DNA of 64,000 nucleotides from NCBI GenBank assembly GCA_030704615.1, contig CM060732.1, forward strand, positions 13,640,001-13,704,000. Reading direction: 5' to 3'. This DNA is from Takakia lepidozioides. Taxonomy: Eukaryota; Streptophyta; Takakiopsida; Takakiales; Takakiaceae. Of the stretch, positions 24,006 to 35,203 are shown piece by piece; within the stretch, counting starts at the first letter, position 1; each line of letters starts with the position of its first letter. The position numbers and the translations under genes are program-made. The notes beneath the pieces are model-generated. The model was given only the letters and a program-made list of their open reading frames with translations, searched no databases and was not told where the DNA came from.

Positions 24006-24247
24006 CTTCCCAAAAGTACGGAAGCGGCTTCTCCCGTACTTTAGCCTCCTCAACTTCCCAATTGGGCCTCCTTCCTCAATTGTATTCTCTCATTTCTTGC
24101 AGCCAGTAACTGCTCTGCCCGATTAGGCCTCTCCGCCCTCCTAATGGATCTCTAGCAGCCGTGTCTGCATTCGATGGGAGAAGAAATAGGAAGGGGAGGA
24201 GGAGACCGAAGTTGAGGAGGCTCAAGTACGGGAGAAGCCGCTTCCCC
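24006..24247. repeat. Inverted repeat with internal duplication
   Basis: The segment near 24018-24060, containing GGCTTCTCCCGTACTTTAGC, pairs with GAGGCTCAAGTACGGGAGAA at 24215-24247. The left arm is preceded by a second direct copy of CCCGTACTTTAGCCTCC near 23986, so the arm was duplicated. The loop is about 150 bases. Confidence 0.65.
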
Positions 24248-24769
24248 CAATGCATGTATTTGAGTGAGTTGCACCATTGTAAGTGTGTTGGGTTCAATTA
24301 TAGCGACATCCATGTTTGACCATTATAAACCCTAAACGCTTGTTGACATATGGCAATATCTACGTACTGCCATGTTACAGCCTTGCAAACTCGTCCGATG
24401 AGGAGATGGTTGTTGAAACAAAGACTAAAATGCAAATGCCATTATTTTCCAGAAGGTCTTTCCTTGCCAGTCCCCATCGTCCTCATGCTCCTCCTCTGCT
24501 GGCAACTGCTGCAGGCCCGCTACATGGGAGTCGTAGAAGGCTGTTTTTCCTTCAAATGCAAAGACATGCCGGCTGGACTTGCGCCCGACCCACATTGAAG
24601 CACCTATCCATGCGTCTAGTGATCAAGAACAAATATGTCAATGACAATCGTGAGTAGCCATAGTAAATCCATGAATATCTATAGAAGACAATGGACTCTA
24701 ATAACGACACCGCAATTACAAGAATCTCTTACTTGTGTTGGCTGCAATGTCCAGCACCCTGCCTTCTAT

Positions 24770-25275
24770 GCTTGAACATGTTTCCATCACCAAGGCCTCC
24801 CCCCCATGTCCCATGGAATATTGCGTGTGAGACCTGGTTGAAGAGAATGTCATACTCTATAGGGTCCACTGTGGAGTCAACCATACAACCGTCTCCCCAA
24901 AATTCAAAACTGAATTCTTCTTGATGAATGCGTCAAATAGAAGAGGCTGCACAAAAACAAGGTCGTTATTTTGACATGAGATTCCCCACAGTCAGAATAA
25001 GGGCGCCGCAATTTACACTGGACAACTCTAGAGCTTACCTTCTGGCCATCGCAGGTTAGACCCATGCTGTTGATGCAAGTCCACCTCTTCTTCGGGATGG
25101 GTGCAACACTTCTTTCCGCACACTTTCAAGGCTTCCGCACTCATCTTGTAACATATGTTAGAGAGCAATTTTGATGCTGACAGAGGATTTTAATGAGGCA
25201 GTAAAACAGCAGCAGACATTTGCATACCTTCTCGGCCGGGTCCACACAGGCGGTGGTGATATGATATAGTCCTTT
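24770..25275 (-). pseudogene. Deleted paralogue of the DNA-methylase-like gene at 55.8-60.7 kb
   Basis: Three exon-like blocks on the minus strand match the larger gene in the same order. ITTACVDPAEK before a donor at 25227 matches LATSCVDATEK. PIPKKRWTCINSMGLTCDGQ before a donor at 25038 matches PILLRKWFCINTQGLRTEGQ. LLFDAFIKK then, after a frameshift, DG.MVDSTVDPIEYDILFNQ (24770-24946) matches LVFEAYCFVKR...DGRLVDAAVDPVTYDVLYN. Exon boundaries fall at the same codons, so this is a duplicated genomic copy, not a retrocopy. Three internal exons of the full gene are absent, so a deletion has occurred. The fragment cannot encode a working protein. Confidence 0.7.
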
Positions 25276-25294
25276 TGTCTACGTAGCAACCACT

Positions 25295-25829
25295 TTGAAT
25301 ATCGGACCCATCCAATTGGGTTCAATGTCGTCCTTTCTTCTCTGCTTACGGGTCGATTGCGGTGCCATTATTGGAATGTGTGTGTTATGTCACAGGGTGA
25401 CAAAGAAGGTGTTCATAGAAACGCACATGGCACATATACTGTATAGAGTGCAAGAAGTGGGACTTGCACCTCTGAAGAACTTTAAAACAACCATCAATCT
25501 GGAGTTGTTAAGGAACTCAGAGGTGAAAGCAGGCCGCACCCAGTACTGGCTTACCCTGGACACCATGGTCGAATACATCTATTTGGTGAGATTCAGCCCT
25601 CTTTCCGGTTAGTGCCCTTGCATGTTACTGTCTTTTGACCACCTAGATCCCTAACCAATTGCTTGCATTCGCACTATAGAGCTCCATAAAAGAGAACTTG
25701 GTCTATACAAAACGAAAATCATTGAGAGTGAGATCCCCAATAAGACCCAGGCCCTCATCCGGGATGCCATCGTCCTTGCAGGCAGCGGTCGCGAACCAAG
25801 TACAGATCCAAAGTTGTCAAGTCTATAGC
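25295..25829 (+). other. Possible two-exon gene fragment, faintly cystatin-like
   Basis: The plus strand has a 105-codon frame ending in LLRNSEVKAGRTQYWLTLDT, which resembles the cystatin core strand (V.AG..Y.LTLEA). A donor (TTG|GTGAGA) and a later acceptor (CTATAG) could join it to a second coding-like stretch at 25680-25829 (KRELGLYKTKIIESEIPNK). The QVVAG-type loop would read EVKAG, so inhibitor activity is not supported. It overlaps no other recognised feature. Confidence is low and it may be a fragment. Confidence 0.25.
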
Positions 25830-25871
25830 GATCCCTGACCCAAGCCTAGGAGACGATATTGTCAGAGGCTT

Positions 25872-27413
25872 TGATGCGCGCGCCTAACTTCCAAACTGGC
25901 CGCCGGGCCAACTCGGAGCTTCGGCTGCTCACCGGGACATAACGGTCCCCCTTTGCTCCTCCAAAAGACCCTCCACCAATTTGGGCCTAGCGGAAATTCC
26001 CTTTGGTAGATGGCAGTCCGGAATAGCTCCCCATTCCTTGGTCGCTTTCCGGCTTGCTCGCTCACTCACTAGTTTTTGGTCACCAACGAGCTTGCACCGT
26101 TCTCGGGGTTACTACTCCCTATATATACTTCTATAACTGTCCGCGGGGGTTTCACAAACAACACCATCCTTTTATGGCGAACCACCACGAAGACCCTCGA
26201 CTCCCGGTGATGAGTCGCGTTGAGTCTTGGCCCACCCACCACGGCCCCATTGGACCGTGATGAGTCCCAAGACTCCCCACGACTCCCACCACAAGGTCTC
26301 CGCCCCATGGTGAGTCTTATGTCACCCCCACTAAGACCTACTAAGCTACCACCACCCCTCGTGGAACCACCCCCACCGCAACCCGATGCGCGGGGCTCCA
26401 CCTAGTGAGCGCCTCCGCCTCTTTGAGCGCCTTGGGCACTCAAGGGTGCTTCAGCCCCCGTACCTATTGTTGCCACTGCCCCCACCACAGGGGCAGCCCC
26501 TCTTGTGTCCCGACCCCCTGCCCTCAAGGCAAAGGGCCGCGACACACACCCCTATCAGCAGGGAGTCGATGTCCTCATCGACTTGTCCATTTTGTAGAAA
26601 CTAACATCCAAGTTGTGGCGTCCCACATCAAGGAGTTTGTTCCCGTACCATGGCATCCCATGGCAAAGAACCAAACCCCCACTTGACTCTACTCTCCACT
26701 AGCTAGTTCGGCCGACTTCCTCCAAGTCATGGCCAAGGGTGGAGCCTCTCAAGCTCCTCCCAGTGCACTCTTCTTAGCCTACTTCAAGGCCAAGGAACGA
26801 TCCTCCCCGAGGATCAAATCGCCTTACTGCAACAACATTGCTTGCGACCGCTCATGATGCCGCTTTTGGCATCAGCTTGAGCAAGGGTTCATCTTGAACC
26901 CTTTTTTACTAGGAAGATAACCTTGAACCAACCGTGCGCCCCAATCACTACAATTGGTCCGCCTTGGAATGCTGGCCTGAGGTACGGGAACACGCCGAAA
27001 CCGCACTACGACTTCGTCCCGAGGCTACACGATTATAGTACGTGAATGGAAGCACTTAGCTTCCGCGTTAGCCCGCACTACAAGGCAACCCCCTCGGTAG
27101 CGCAGTTATAGTATGCGCACGCACCAGGTGCGCACTAGCACGTGAATTCCCAAAGAAGGCGCAAGTTACCTTGCCCCTTAGATGGGATTCACCCGATTTC
27201 GGCACTACGCAAACACACGATTAATCCAATTTACCTCTACCACTTTTGTAAGTTAGCATACATTCTACACACTAGCCAACCATACCATGCATCACCATTC
27301 CAAACAAAATAGGACACACGACATTTGGAAACCATTTCATTTATAACAAAATTTGTACAACACAAGTTTTTGCAATCGGATTCCTGAGCTAGCTAAGCCG
27401 GACTAAGCATGCA
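25872..27413 (-). repeat. 3' LTR of gypsy A2, 1542 bp
   Basis: On the minus strand it starts TGCATGC at 27413, directly after the purine tract, and ends GCATCA at 25872, so it has TG...CA ends. A TATATATA promoter-like box lies at 26120-26127. The inner part matches the partial LTR at 7207-7561. The LTR is GC-rich with overlapping frames that I take as non-coding. Confidence 0.75.
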
Positions 27414-27425
27414 TTTCCTCCCCTA
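27414..27425 (-). promoter_or_regulatory. Polypurine tract of gypsy A2
   Basis: The minus strand reads a purine run (AGGGGAGGAAA) immediately before the TG that opens the 3' LTR. This is the expected site for plus-strand DNA priming. Confidence 0.65.
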
Positions 27426-27447
27426 CGCTCCAAGGTTGATGTCCCCA

Positions 27448-28380
27448 TCAACGCTTCTTCCGCTTTTGAGGTCGCCCTTCGAAAGCTGCAACCGCCTCGG
27501 ATGCGTTTCTCATTTCTGAGGTACGCACCCAAGATGCCTCCACATGATGATAGCCCTTCCATTTCACGAGATACTCCGTTTCTCGATTCTTAAATCTCCT
27601 CGACTTAAGCATTGCCTCCACCTCGTACTCAGGTTCATTTTCATGATTCAACAGCACAGGTGGCGGACGCAACATTTGATGCTGATTCGGACGCGCTTAA
27701 TCTTTGAAGTAAGGCTTCAAAAGGGAGACGTGGAATACCGGATGCACCTTGCTATTTTCCGGCAGCTCCAATTCATACACATCCTCATTCATAACCTTCC
27801 GGATGCGAAAGGGTCCCGCATACGGAGGTACGAACTTCGGACTCACTTCCGGAGGTAGTCGGAAATTCTTGATGTTCAACCAGACCTCCGTGCCTGCCTC
27901 AAACTTAACTTCCCTCCGCTTCCGATTCACCTGTCGTTCATACCGTTTCCTAGCTTTGGCAATGTTGTACTTTGCGAGCTTCAACAAACGCTCGAGTTCT
28001 TCCAGCACCACTACTGTTGTCGGTTCCTCAACGTCTTGGGCGGCCCAACTTGTCGGCACCAGAGGTGCTTTCCATATACCAATACGAAAGGGGAAACTCC
28101 CGATGCGGAGTGTTTTGTGTTATTATAACAGAACTCTGCCGCATCCAAGTGCTCCACCCAGTCCGATTGGTCTGTCGACACGTAATTCCGCAAGATCTGT
28201 TTCACCATGGAATTAACCATTTCCGTTTGGCCGTCCGTCGTATGTCGGAAGGCGGTGCTCATCTTGAGCCCCGTCCCCATTTTCTTTCAAAGTGCCCTCC
28301 AAAATTTACTTGTAAACTTTGGATCGCGGTCCGAGACAATATCCTTCAGGAGTCCATGATGCTTGAAGACGTGGGCGAAG
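27448..28380 (-). pseudogene. Integrase C-terminal half with chromodomain (gypsy A2)
   Basis: The segment 28011-28280 holds the end of the integrase core (FRHTTDGQTEMVNSMV, with the catalytic Glu). A shift near 28075 leads into 27697-28059 with the C-terminal DNA-binding region (KFVPPYAGPFRIRKV). A TAA at 27697-27699 then interrupts the frame before the chromodomain at 27448-27675, where EYEVEAMLKSR, EYLVKWKGY and ASWV are the classic chromo fold residues. Chromodomains direct integration toward modified histones. A KKRKKR-like basic tail ends the protein. Confidence 0.88.
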
Positions 28381-30292
28381 TAAAGTCGCCCCGTCTCCTA
28401 CGCCGTTGCCATCTCCTTGGTGGGGATGACCAAGGGATGAAATGGCCCATTTTACTGAACCTATCTACCACCACCATGATTGCATCGAATCCTTTTGACA
28501 GCGGCATAGCAGTCATGAAATCCATCGAGACACTTTCCCAGGACCCCTCTGGAATCGGCAAGGGTTGTAACAGCCCCGCTTGCTTTTTGTACTCGCTCCG
28601 GTTTTGTTGGCATGTGGTGCATGTCTTGACATACTCCTCGGCCTCATCCCTCAGTTTGGGCCAGAAATATTCTTTCTTCAAGAGTGCCGCGGTGCGCTTA
28701 GCTCCGCCGTGGCCCACAAGCGGGCCATCATGGCATTCTCTCAAGAGACTATCTCTGATCCCTCCCTTCGGCACGTAGAGTCGTTTTTGCTTGTACCGGA
28801 GCAGTCCATTTTGCAAGTGGAACTGCGATTTAATCCCCATCCTTAAGTCCCGCATCACGGACTTCGCCGTCTCATCCTTCCAGTAAGCCTTCTGGATCTT
28901 CCTTTGGAGCGTCATCTTGCCCCTGTACACCAACATGAGCTGTTGTTTTCTACTTAAAGCATCGGCCACCACATTGTCCCGTCCCGGTTTGTACAGGATA
29001 TCCACGTCGAACACCGCCAAAGTGTCTTGCCACCTAAGTTGTTTTGGGGACAACTTAGGCTGCGTGGCAAAATACTTCACCGTGACATTGTCCGTGAACA
29101 CCTTCACCGAGTTGGAACCAACATAGTGGCGCCAAAGCTCAAGGCAATGCACCACCGCCTTCATTTCTTTCTCGTGCGTAGGCCATCTTCGCTCCACTTC
29201 ATTCAATTTCTTACTTTCGTAAGTCACTGGACGTCCATCCTGCATAAGCACACCTCCAATTGCGAAGTCCGACGCATCCGTATGAATCTCAAATGGACGG
29301 TCGAACTCCGGGATTTTAAGAACTGGAGCTTCCGCCATCCGCTGCTTCAACTCGGCAAAAGCTTGGCCACAAAAGGTGTTCCATACCCAGACTTTGGACT
29401 TACACAAGAGGTCTGACAGCGGCCCCGCGATCTTAACGAAATTTCTCACATACTTCTGATAATAGGAGGCGAGTCCCAGGAAGGATCGCACTCCCGGGAC
29501 CGAAGTCGGAGGCTCCCAGTCCAAGATCGCCCTCACCTTTCTGTCATCCATTTTGATCCCATCATGTGTAATCACATGCCCCAGGAACTCCACTTTTGTG
29601 ACCCCGAATTTGCACTTTGAAGCTTTGGCATACAGCTTCCCTTCGGATTTCTGGAACACCCTTTTGAGGTGCTCCAGGTCCTCCTCCTTTGTTTTCGAGT
29701 ACACCAAGATGTCGTCGATGTACACGATCACAAAGTCGTCCAACCACTCCTGAAAAAGGCTGTTCATTAGCGTGCTAAAAGTCGCGGGTGCGTTGGTGAG
29801 CCCAAAAGGCATCACCAAGAACTCATATGAACCATATGTTGTCCTGCACGCAGTCTTTTCCTCATCTCCTTCCGCCACTCGGATTTGATGATAGCCGGAG
29901 CGCAAATCGATCCGGCTGAAATACTTCACTCCTGCCAACCGATCGAAGAGGTCGTCGATCCTTGGCAAATGGTACCGGTTTTTTATAGTCACCTTATTCA
30001 GAGCCTTGTAATCGACACACATCCGCAGCGTCCCATCCTTATTGTCTGCGAATAGCACCGGGGCTCCGTAGGATGACTTACTTGGCCGGATGTACCCCTT
30101 TGACATTAGATCCTTGAGCTGAGTCTTCAGCTCGACCAACTCTCTGTGGCTTAACCGGTAGGGCACTTTGGCAGGCGGCTCCGATCCCGGTATCACCTCA
30201 ATCTTGTGGTCAACTCCTCTTCGCGGTGGCAAGCTGCTCGGTAAATCCTCTGGCATCACATCCTGGTATTTCTCCAAATCCCCTTGATCCAA
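28346..30292 (-). pseudogene. RT, RNase H and N-terminal integrase of gypsy A2 (648-codon frame)
   Basis: A long uninterrupted frame. [46 protein letters not shown] and the catalytic [12 protein letters not shown]. RNase [16 protein letters not shown], plus the downstream FTDN. Integrase: HHCC zinc finger (H-x3-H type before CTTCQQNR) and the first catalytic Asp in [11 protein letters not shown]. The frame goes out of register near 28380, within the integrase core after [12 protein letters not shown]. It is joined to the protease frame by another shift near 30285. The domains present have normal lengths, but as a polyprotein it is broken. Confidence 0.93.
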
Positions 30293-30813
30293 TCTAGGCT
30301 CGGCTCCCTATCGCCGTCCCCCTTCACTTGTCTTACGTAAAGCAAAAATTGGGGCTCATGTGGCTCCTCCACGGCCCACTCCTTTGCTGTCAGCAGGTTT
30401 ATTCGTCCTCCCACTGGGTTGGGCATTTCCGACACTCGTAAAACTTCTCCACCATTCCCACACGGCAGCGTGACTACTCTTTTGCGGCCATCTATGACTG
30501 CTCCCGATTTGCTCAAAACGGTCATCCCCAAAATGAGATCCACTCCATCGATCTCGCAAATGGTGAAGTTCTCACGTCCCTCCCAACTCCCCAGCTGAAG
30601 AGGAACATCGAACGCCAACCTCGTCACCAGTTGTGGCTCTCCTTTGGCATAACGCACTTCAATAGAGGCCCCCACATCATTTGTCGGGAGCCCCAACTTT
30701 CGTGCCGTTGCTGGTGTCATGAAGGAGTGCGACGCTCCTGTGTCCACCAACAACGACACGTTAGTTCCGGAAATTATCCCACTCACGAACAATATCTGAC
30801 TCCATTTAGGCAA
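30256..30813 (-). pseudogene. Aspartic protease of gypsy A2
   Basis: Active site LLVDTGASHSFM and flap region intact; ILGMTVLSK is the second block. The frame overlaps the RT frame by 37 bases and is shifted relative to it. Compared with A1 most residues are identical, which shows that the two fragments belong to one family. Upstream, the spacer (MPKWSQILFVSG) is truncated by R1 copy A. Confidence 0.88.
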
Positions 30814-30924
30814 GGAGCCAGTCTCCTAACTCAAAAGAGTAGTTGCCTACCTTGCAAGTCTTGGCAACCACCGCTTCCACCAAGCGGCTGATGGAATCTT
30901 CGGACAGCTCTGTGGTTGCCCGTC

Positions 30925-33027
30925 CCCAACATTTTTTTTGTTTTTTTTTTGTTTGGTTTCCTGATCTCTCCCTCTCTCTCCCTCTCTCTCCCTCTCTCCA
31001 ACTACTTGTTTGGGATTATCAAATTTTTTCCATAATACTTATTTTGGAAATACTATATATTTTTAATCCCTGATGGAATTTTTAAGGTTTCATCCATACT
31101 GGATGAAATTTTTGTTATAACCATAACTGGATGATTTATAGGCATATATGCATTTCAATGCATTTTAGGTTTATGCTCCTTTGATTTAAACCTATTGAAT
31201 GCCCATTTTTCATCCCGGTCTGATATCATCCATACCGGATGGTAGATGAAATCGCGGGAGGTTTTCCTTAAGTGTCTCTCTGCCCTAGACACATTACGAT
31301 ATCGTGCGTGTTTTTTTCTCTGGAAGAGGGCGATGGCAGACGAATGCTCGAGCAGCAAGATCCGAGCGGGTGTGTTCTTGTTTTTGGAACGCGCGATGAC
31401 GGCAGGCACTTTCATCTCCCGCGATGGCAAATGACATACTGTTGTGTTTGCCTACGTTTTTCCTCATTGATGAAGCACGGTTATGGAGGTGGGGAAGCGG
31501 CCTGTATTATCAAGATACAACCTATCCTCAACTCTCCTCCCGTTGCATTCTGTTGTGCTCGTTCAAATTCAGATGATGGACACCGCAGCGTCCTACTCCA
31601 CAAAAGATTGAGGTTCTTTGTGGTGTCACATCTATGCTTTCTTCTGTTGGTTCTGTGATCTTTGCATGCTTTATGGCTCATACCTAACATGGATAGCAAC
31701 TGTGAAATCCTGTAATTCACCTCGGGCATCCTCACTAACGCACAAAACATTTTTTGTGTTTGTTTTTGGGACGGGCGCAGGTGAGGGATTTCACTTGGCA
31801 TGAACTCTTTGGCTTGCAGATGATCTGGTTACTGCAGGAGGGATAAGATATGCTGCAAGCTGCCGTTGTTGCAATTTTCTGCTTCAAAGCTGCTTCAAGG
31901 GGGATATGCCTTAAACCTTTACTTTGATTTCTGGTTCTTGGTAACCAAATTTGTTAAGTCAGGGAAGTAAATGGGCTGGGCCTCCTAGAAATCAGACCTT
32001 ATTGTGAAGGTTCGGGCTAGTTGTGATGACAAGGGTTTGGTGGTGTAAGTGTGACATTGGATGCATTTTTCTAGACCTGTTTTCTGGCCTTTTGGAGAGT
32101 CAGATAGTGTTGTTTATGCCTCACCAGTTTAGAATGTATTAAGTAAGGCATTGGGTAAGCCTTTTTAAGAACACATACATTCTTTCAAGCTCCCCCATGG
32201 AGATTATAACCTGATTACAGACTGGTATTTTTGAGGATCTCTCTAAAACTTGGCAGTATTTTGGATAAGGCCCTGGGATACATACCCTAGCCCTTCATCT
32301 ACTAATGGAAGTACAATCAGTTCAGCTTGTGCTTTTAGGAACATACAAGTCCTTTAAAGCTGTAATAGGGAATTGTTTCATCAAAGCCCTCACTCTTAGG
32401 CTTGCTGGAATGGTTTTCTCAAAGACCTGTTGAGCTTACAACATACTTGTTTAAGCTATTTGAACCCTGGAATTACCAAGCCAGTATTTTTGAAGGGCTT
32501 TTTTTTATTACAAACTGTATTCTTAAGCTCCCCCCAGAGATTGGGAATGTGACATGGTAATGACTTACGGGTTTTTGTATGATCATCACAGCATTTGCCC
32601 TATGTTTGGTTGTTGTAAGCCACTGGAACACTTACAGCTCTTATTTAAAACTCAGTATGTTTGAAATAAAGTGGTTCAGACTTTGATTGATTGACTGTAT
32701 GCAAACGTGCATATATTCTTCAGAACCCTACAGGCTCATGCTATGTGTTTGTTTTTTCAAAAGACCCCACCCTCCCACCCTATGATTTCAAGAACTTTGA
32801 AATCCAGTCTCTTTTATTTAAGATGAACTATTTATGGAGGGGAAGTGTTAACATGATGATATAAGGGGATACCTTGTAATTTAAGGATTTTTTTTCTGGG
32901 ATTGTACATGTAAGGAGATGTTTGACAATGCCTTGTAATGAGGCTGCTATGTCATTTTTCTTGACAATGACTTTTACTAAGTCTTGTCTATGTCTTGACA
33001 TGACATGAATATCTTCCCTCTCTTTTA
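30925..33027 (+). repeat. R1 repeat family, copy A
   Basis: It starts with a T-rich run and then GTTTCCTGATCTCTCCCTCT, the same left end as the copy at 52517-54440 (inverted). It contains GGATGAAA-type repeats (31090-31260), an exon-like segment at 31689-31780, and ends with CTTGACATGACATGAATATC and TTCCCTCTCT, as in the other copies. The interior is AT-rich and holds no recognised transposase. The copy truncates gypsy A2 at 30924. Confidence 0.75.
31689..31780 (+). pseudogene. Exon-like segment in R1-A, frameshifted
   Basis: Starts ATGGATAGCAACTGTGAAAT and ends GGGCGCAG before GTGAGG, a good splice donor. It corresponds to the intact 31-codon segment at 55140-55232 but has an early stop (TAA for CAA) and a one-base loss. 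Source gene unknown. Confidence 0.5.
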
Positions 33028-33435
33028 AGCTCCCAACTAGATGAGTTCAAGGTCAGATGGTGGGGTCAGCTGCAACATATGTTCAACACCAGATATCCTA
33101 AGTTAATCGACTCTATATCTTGGAAACATGACCGCCCACCGACCTGTCAAACAGGCTAAGTCCTGGCAGAAGACAGTAGAAGAGATTCTCAAGGACCTGG
33201 ACCTAGAACCGCAAGTCTTCACCCTGTTGGATAAATCTGACTTAGAGGCTGTAGTGTCCAACCATGTCTGTTGCCATGAGATTGTCTGATGAAAATGAAG
33301 TTAGGCAAAAAACTTCCCTGAACTTGTTTCCAGTAAGTGACATGGGGGAGGAGGTCTTGGATGACCTCAAGGGTCTACCCACTCTCGGCACTAGACTGAA
33401 ATTTAAACTCAGGGAAAAGCCCAGCCCCTTCTGAG
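33028..33435 (+). repeat. Coding-like segment, duplicate 1
   Basis: A roughly 410-bp segment starting at AGCTCCCAACTAGATG matches 33669-34110 at most positions. Translated blocks shared with duplicate 2 include QVFTLLDKSDLE-like and ENEVRQKTSLNLF-like residues. This copy carries stops and shifts. The source protein is not recognised. Confidence 0.65.
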
Positions 33436-33483
33436 GCCTAGTTTTTGGGCAAACTACCAACGTCAGCCCCTGACAGAGGTAGG

Positions 33484-33625
33484 ATCTGTCCCTTTTGTTT
33501 CCCTAAGAGAGGGGGCAACAAAGAAAAAAAAAGAATGCAGGGGTGGGAGTGACTGAGCAGCTGCTCAGTCACTCCCACCCCCACCTTCTTTTCTTTTCTT
33601 TGCTGCCCCCTGATGTCCTCTCTCA
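33484..33625. repeat. Hairpin with 42-bp perfect palindrome at 33540-33581
   Basis: The centre is GAGCAG|CTGCTC, extending outward through AGTGACT/AGTCACT and GGGTGGG/CCCACCC without mismatch to 33540 and 33581. Outside it, CCCCCTCT-like and AGAGAGGGGG-like pyrimidine/purine tracts pair imperfectly. The same AGTGACTGAG...CTCAGTCACT palindrome forms the junction between R1 copies C and D at about 54424-54454. Confidence 0.85.
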
Positions 33626-33668
33626 CTCTGTCCCTCTCTGTCCCTCTCTTCTGTGCTGCTCTCTTTTA

Positions 33669-34110
33669 AGCTCCCGACAAGATAAATTCAAGGTCAGATG
33701 GTGGGTTCAGCTGTAACATATGTCCAACACCAGATATCCTAAGTTAATCGACTCTATATCTTGGAAACAGGACCGCCCTGTCAAATAGGATAAGCCCTGG
33801 GAGAAGAGAGTAGAAGAGATTCTCATGGATTTGAATCTGGACCCGCAAGTCTTGACCTTGCGGGATAAACCTGACTTAGAGAGTCTAGTGTCCAAAGCCA
33901 TGTCTGTTACCAGAAAATTGTCCGATGAAAATGAAGTCAGGAAGAAAACTTCCCTGAACCTGTTTCCAGTCTGTGACATGGGGGAGGACATCATGGATGC
34001 GCTCAAGGGTCTATCCACTCTTGGCACCAGACCTAAATTTAAACTCAGGGCAAGAAAACTACCCTTGAACAGTAAACAGAAGCAGAGAGGAAATGGACAG
34101 TGCAATTTCC
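33669..34110 (+). repeat. Coding-like segment, duplicate 2
   Basis: The better preserved copy of 33028-33435. From 33825 it is open for 166 codons; the part shared with duplicate 1 reads LESLVSKAMSVTRKLSDENE, VRKKTSLNLFPV and DALKGLSTLGTRPKFKLRAR. Codons before 33825 contain two stops. A GC-rich unrelated stretch follows from about 34110. I do not recognise the protein. The arrangement suggests one captured gene segment split or duplicated around the hairpin at 33484-33625. Confidence 0.55.
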
Positions 34111-35203
34111 CTGACGTGCCTCTGCTGCTGGTGCTGGTGCTTGAAGCGAGCTGGCGCGGCGAGCTGCTGCGGTGCTGTCGCGGCTGCCAACGGCGTGGGT
34201 CCCCGACGCTGCAAGGCGTCTCTCCCCCGCTCACCACGGCTCTTTCTCTCTCTTCAGCTCGTTTAGGTTGCGCCTCTGCGCGGCGTTCCTACCACACATG
34301 GAGAGAGACATCAGCCCATGCTTAGGGCAAAGAAGCAAGAGAGAAAGTGAGGGAGGAGGCGGTGCTTACCTTGGACGTTGGAGCGGCGTTGGGGCAAACT
34401 CCTTGGGGCCTTACGACCACCTCGGGCTCAGCAGCAGGTGCGTCTCCTCCACCCTAAACCCCACTCTCTGAACTCCCTCTCTCCCAAAGAACAAACGAAA
34501 ACGGGAGGGGAAAGAGACGCTTCAAGCACTTAGGGAAAAAAAATGGCGCGGCGCCTACGTGCGACGCCCGGCCATTGCACGCCTGCGCCCGTTTTTTTTT
34601 TGAAATGTAAAAATGATAGTTGCGACGGCCGGCCGTCGTTGCTTGCGACCCCCGGCCCCATAAATTTAAAAAAACACGTCGCCCCCCACGACGGCTTGCC
34701 GTCGCGGGGTGCGACCCCCAAGTAAAAAATTGAAAAAACTCGTCGTCAAATGCGACGTTAGGGTGTTGCAGGAGGCGACGGCCGGCATTTCTGGGTTTAG
34801 GGTTTAGGGCCTTTTGGGTTTCTTAGTTTTTATTTATTTATTTATTTATCATATGGTACTGGGTTAGGGTGTTTGCTTTTCCTTATGGTGTTGGGTTTTG
34901 GATTGGTGGTTTTGGTTGTGGGTCTTGGGGTTAAAAGGATAAACGGTGTAATTAGGATTCACATACCCAAAATGTGGTTCAATCTGATAATCGCAAAGCG
35001 CTGGGTCTCAACAAATTTTTCCATGGTGTGGGCATCCTGAAGATAGAACGAGGGGAAGGATTTTTTGTCTTGGGCTCTAGTACCATAGGGATGCTCCGCA
35101 TTTGGTTACCAATTTTGAAAGCCCCGAGGCTGAGGCATAGGGTTTTTTTGCCAACGGTTTTTGAGAAATGAAAGTGTTGGTGGTGTGTGTTAATTAGGAT
35201 GCG
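34111..35203. other. No recognised gene; CGACGGCC-rich repeats
   Basis: From 34545 to 34790 the motif GCGACGGCCGGCCGTCG and variants (CGACGGCTTGCCGTCGCG, TGCGACGTTAGG) recur, often as palindromes, with T/A runs between. A short GGGTTTAGGGTTTAGGG stretch is at 34793-34810. These could be the outer end of the element that carries the SET-like gene, but no matching far end was found. Confidence 0.35.

Larger units (their letters stand above)
25872..30924 (-). mobile_element. Ty3/gypsy chromodomain element A2 (pol plus 3' LTR, gag lost)
   Basis: On the minus strand the order is protease, RT, RNase H, integrase, chromodomain, polypurine tract, 3' LTR, the order of plant chromoviruses. The 5' part (gag and 5' LTR) is missing: at 30924, inside the knuckle-to-protease spacer, the sequence switches to repeat family R1. 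The protease shares most residues with A1. RT catalytic residues are intact, and only four breaks (three frameshifts, one nonsense codon) separate the parts, so this is the youngest-looking retroelement in the window. Confidence 0.93.

Noticed and set aside
27972-28778. 268-codon plus-strand frame
   Set aside because: Shadow of the integrase region of gypsy A2 on the other strand.
30960-31010. CTCTCCCT simple repeats as a separate microsatellite feature
   Set aside because: They are part of the shared left end of the R1 repeat family.
34793-34810. GGGTTTAGGG run resembling plant telomere repeat
   Set aside because: Only two to three units, too short to call interstitial telomere sequence.
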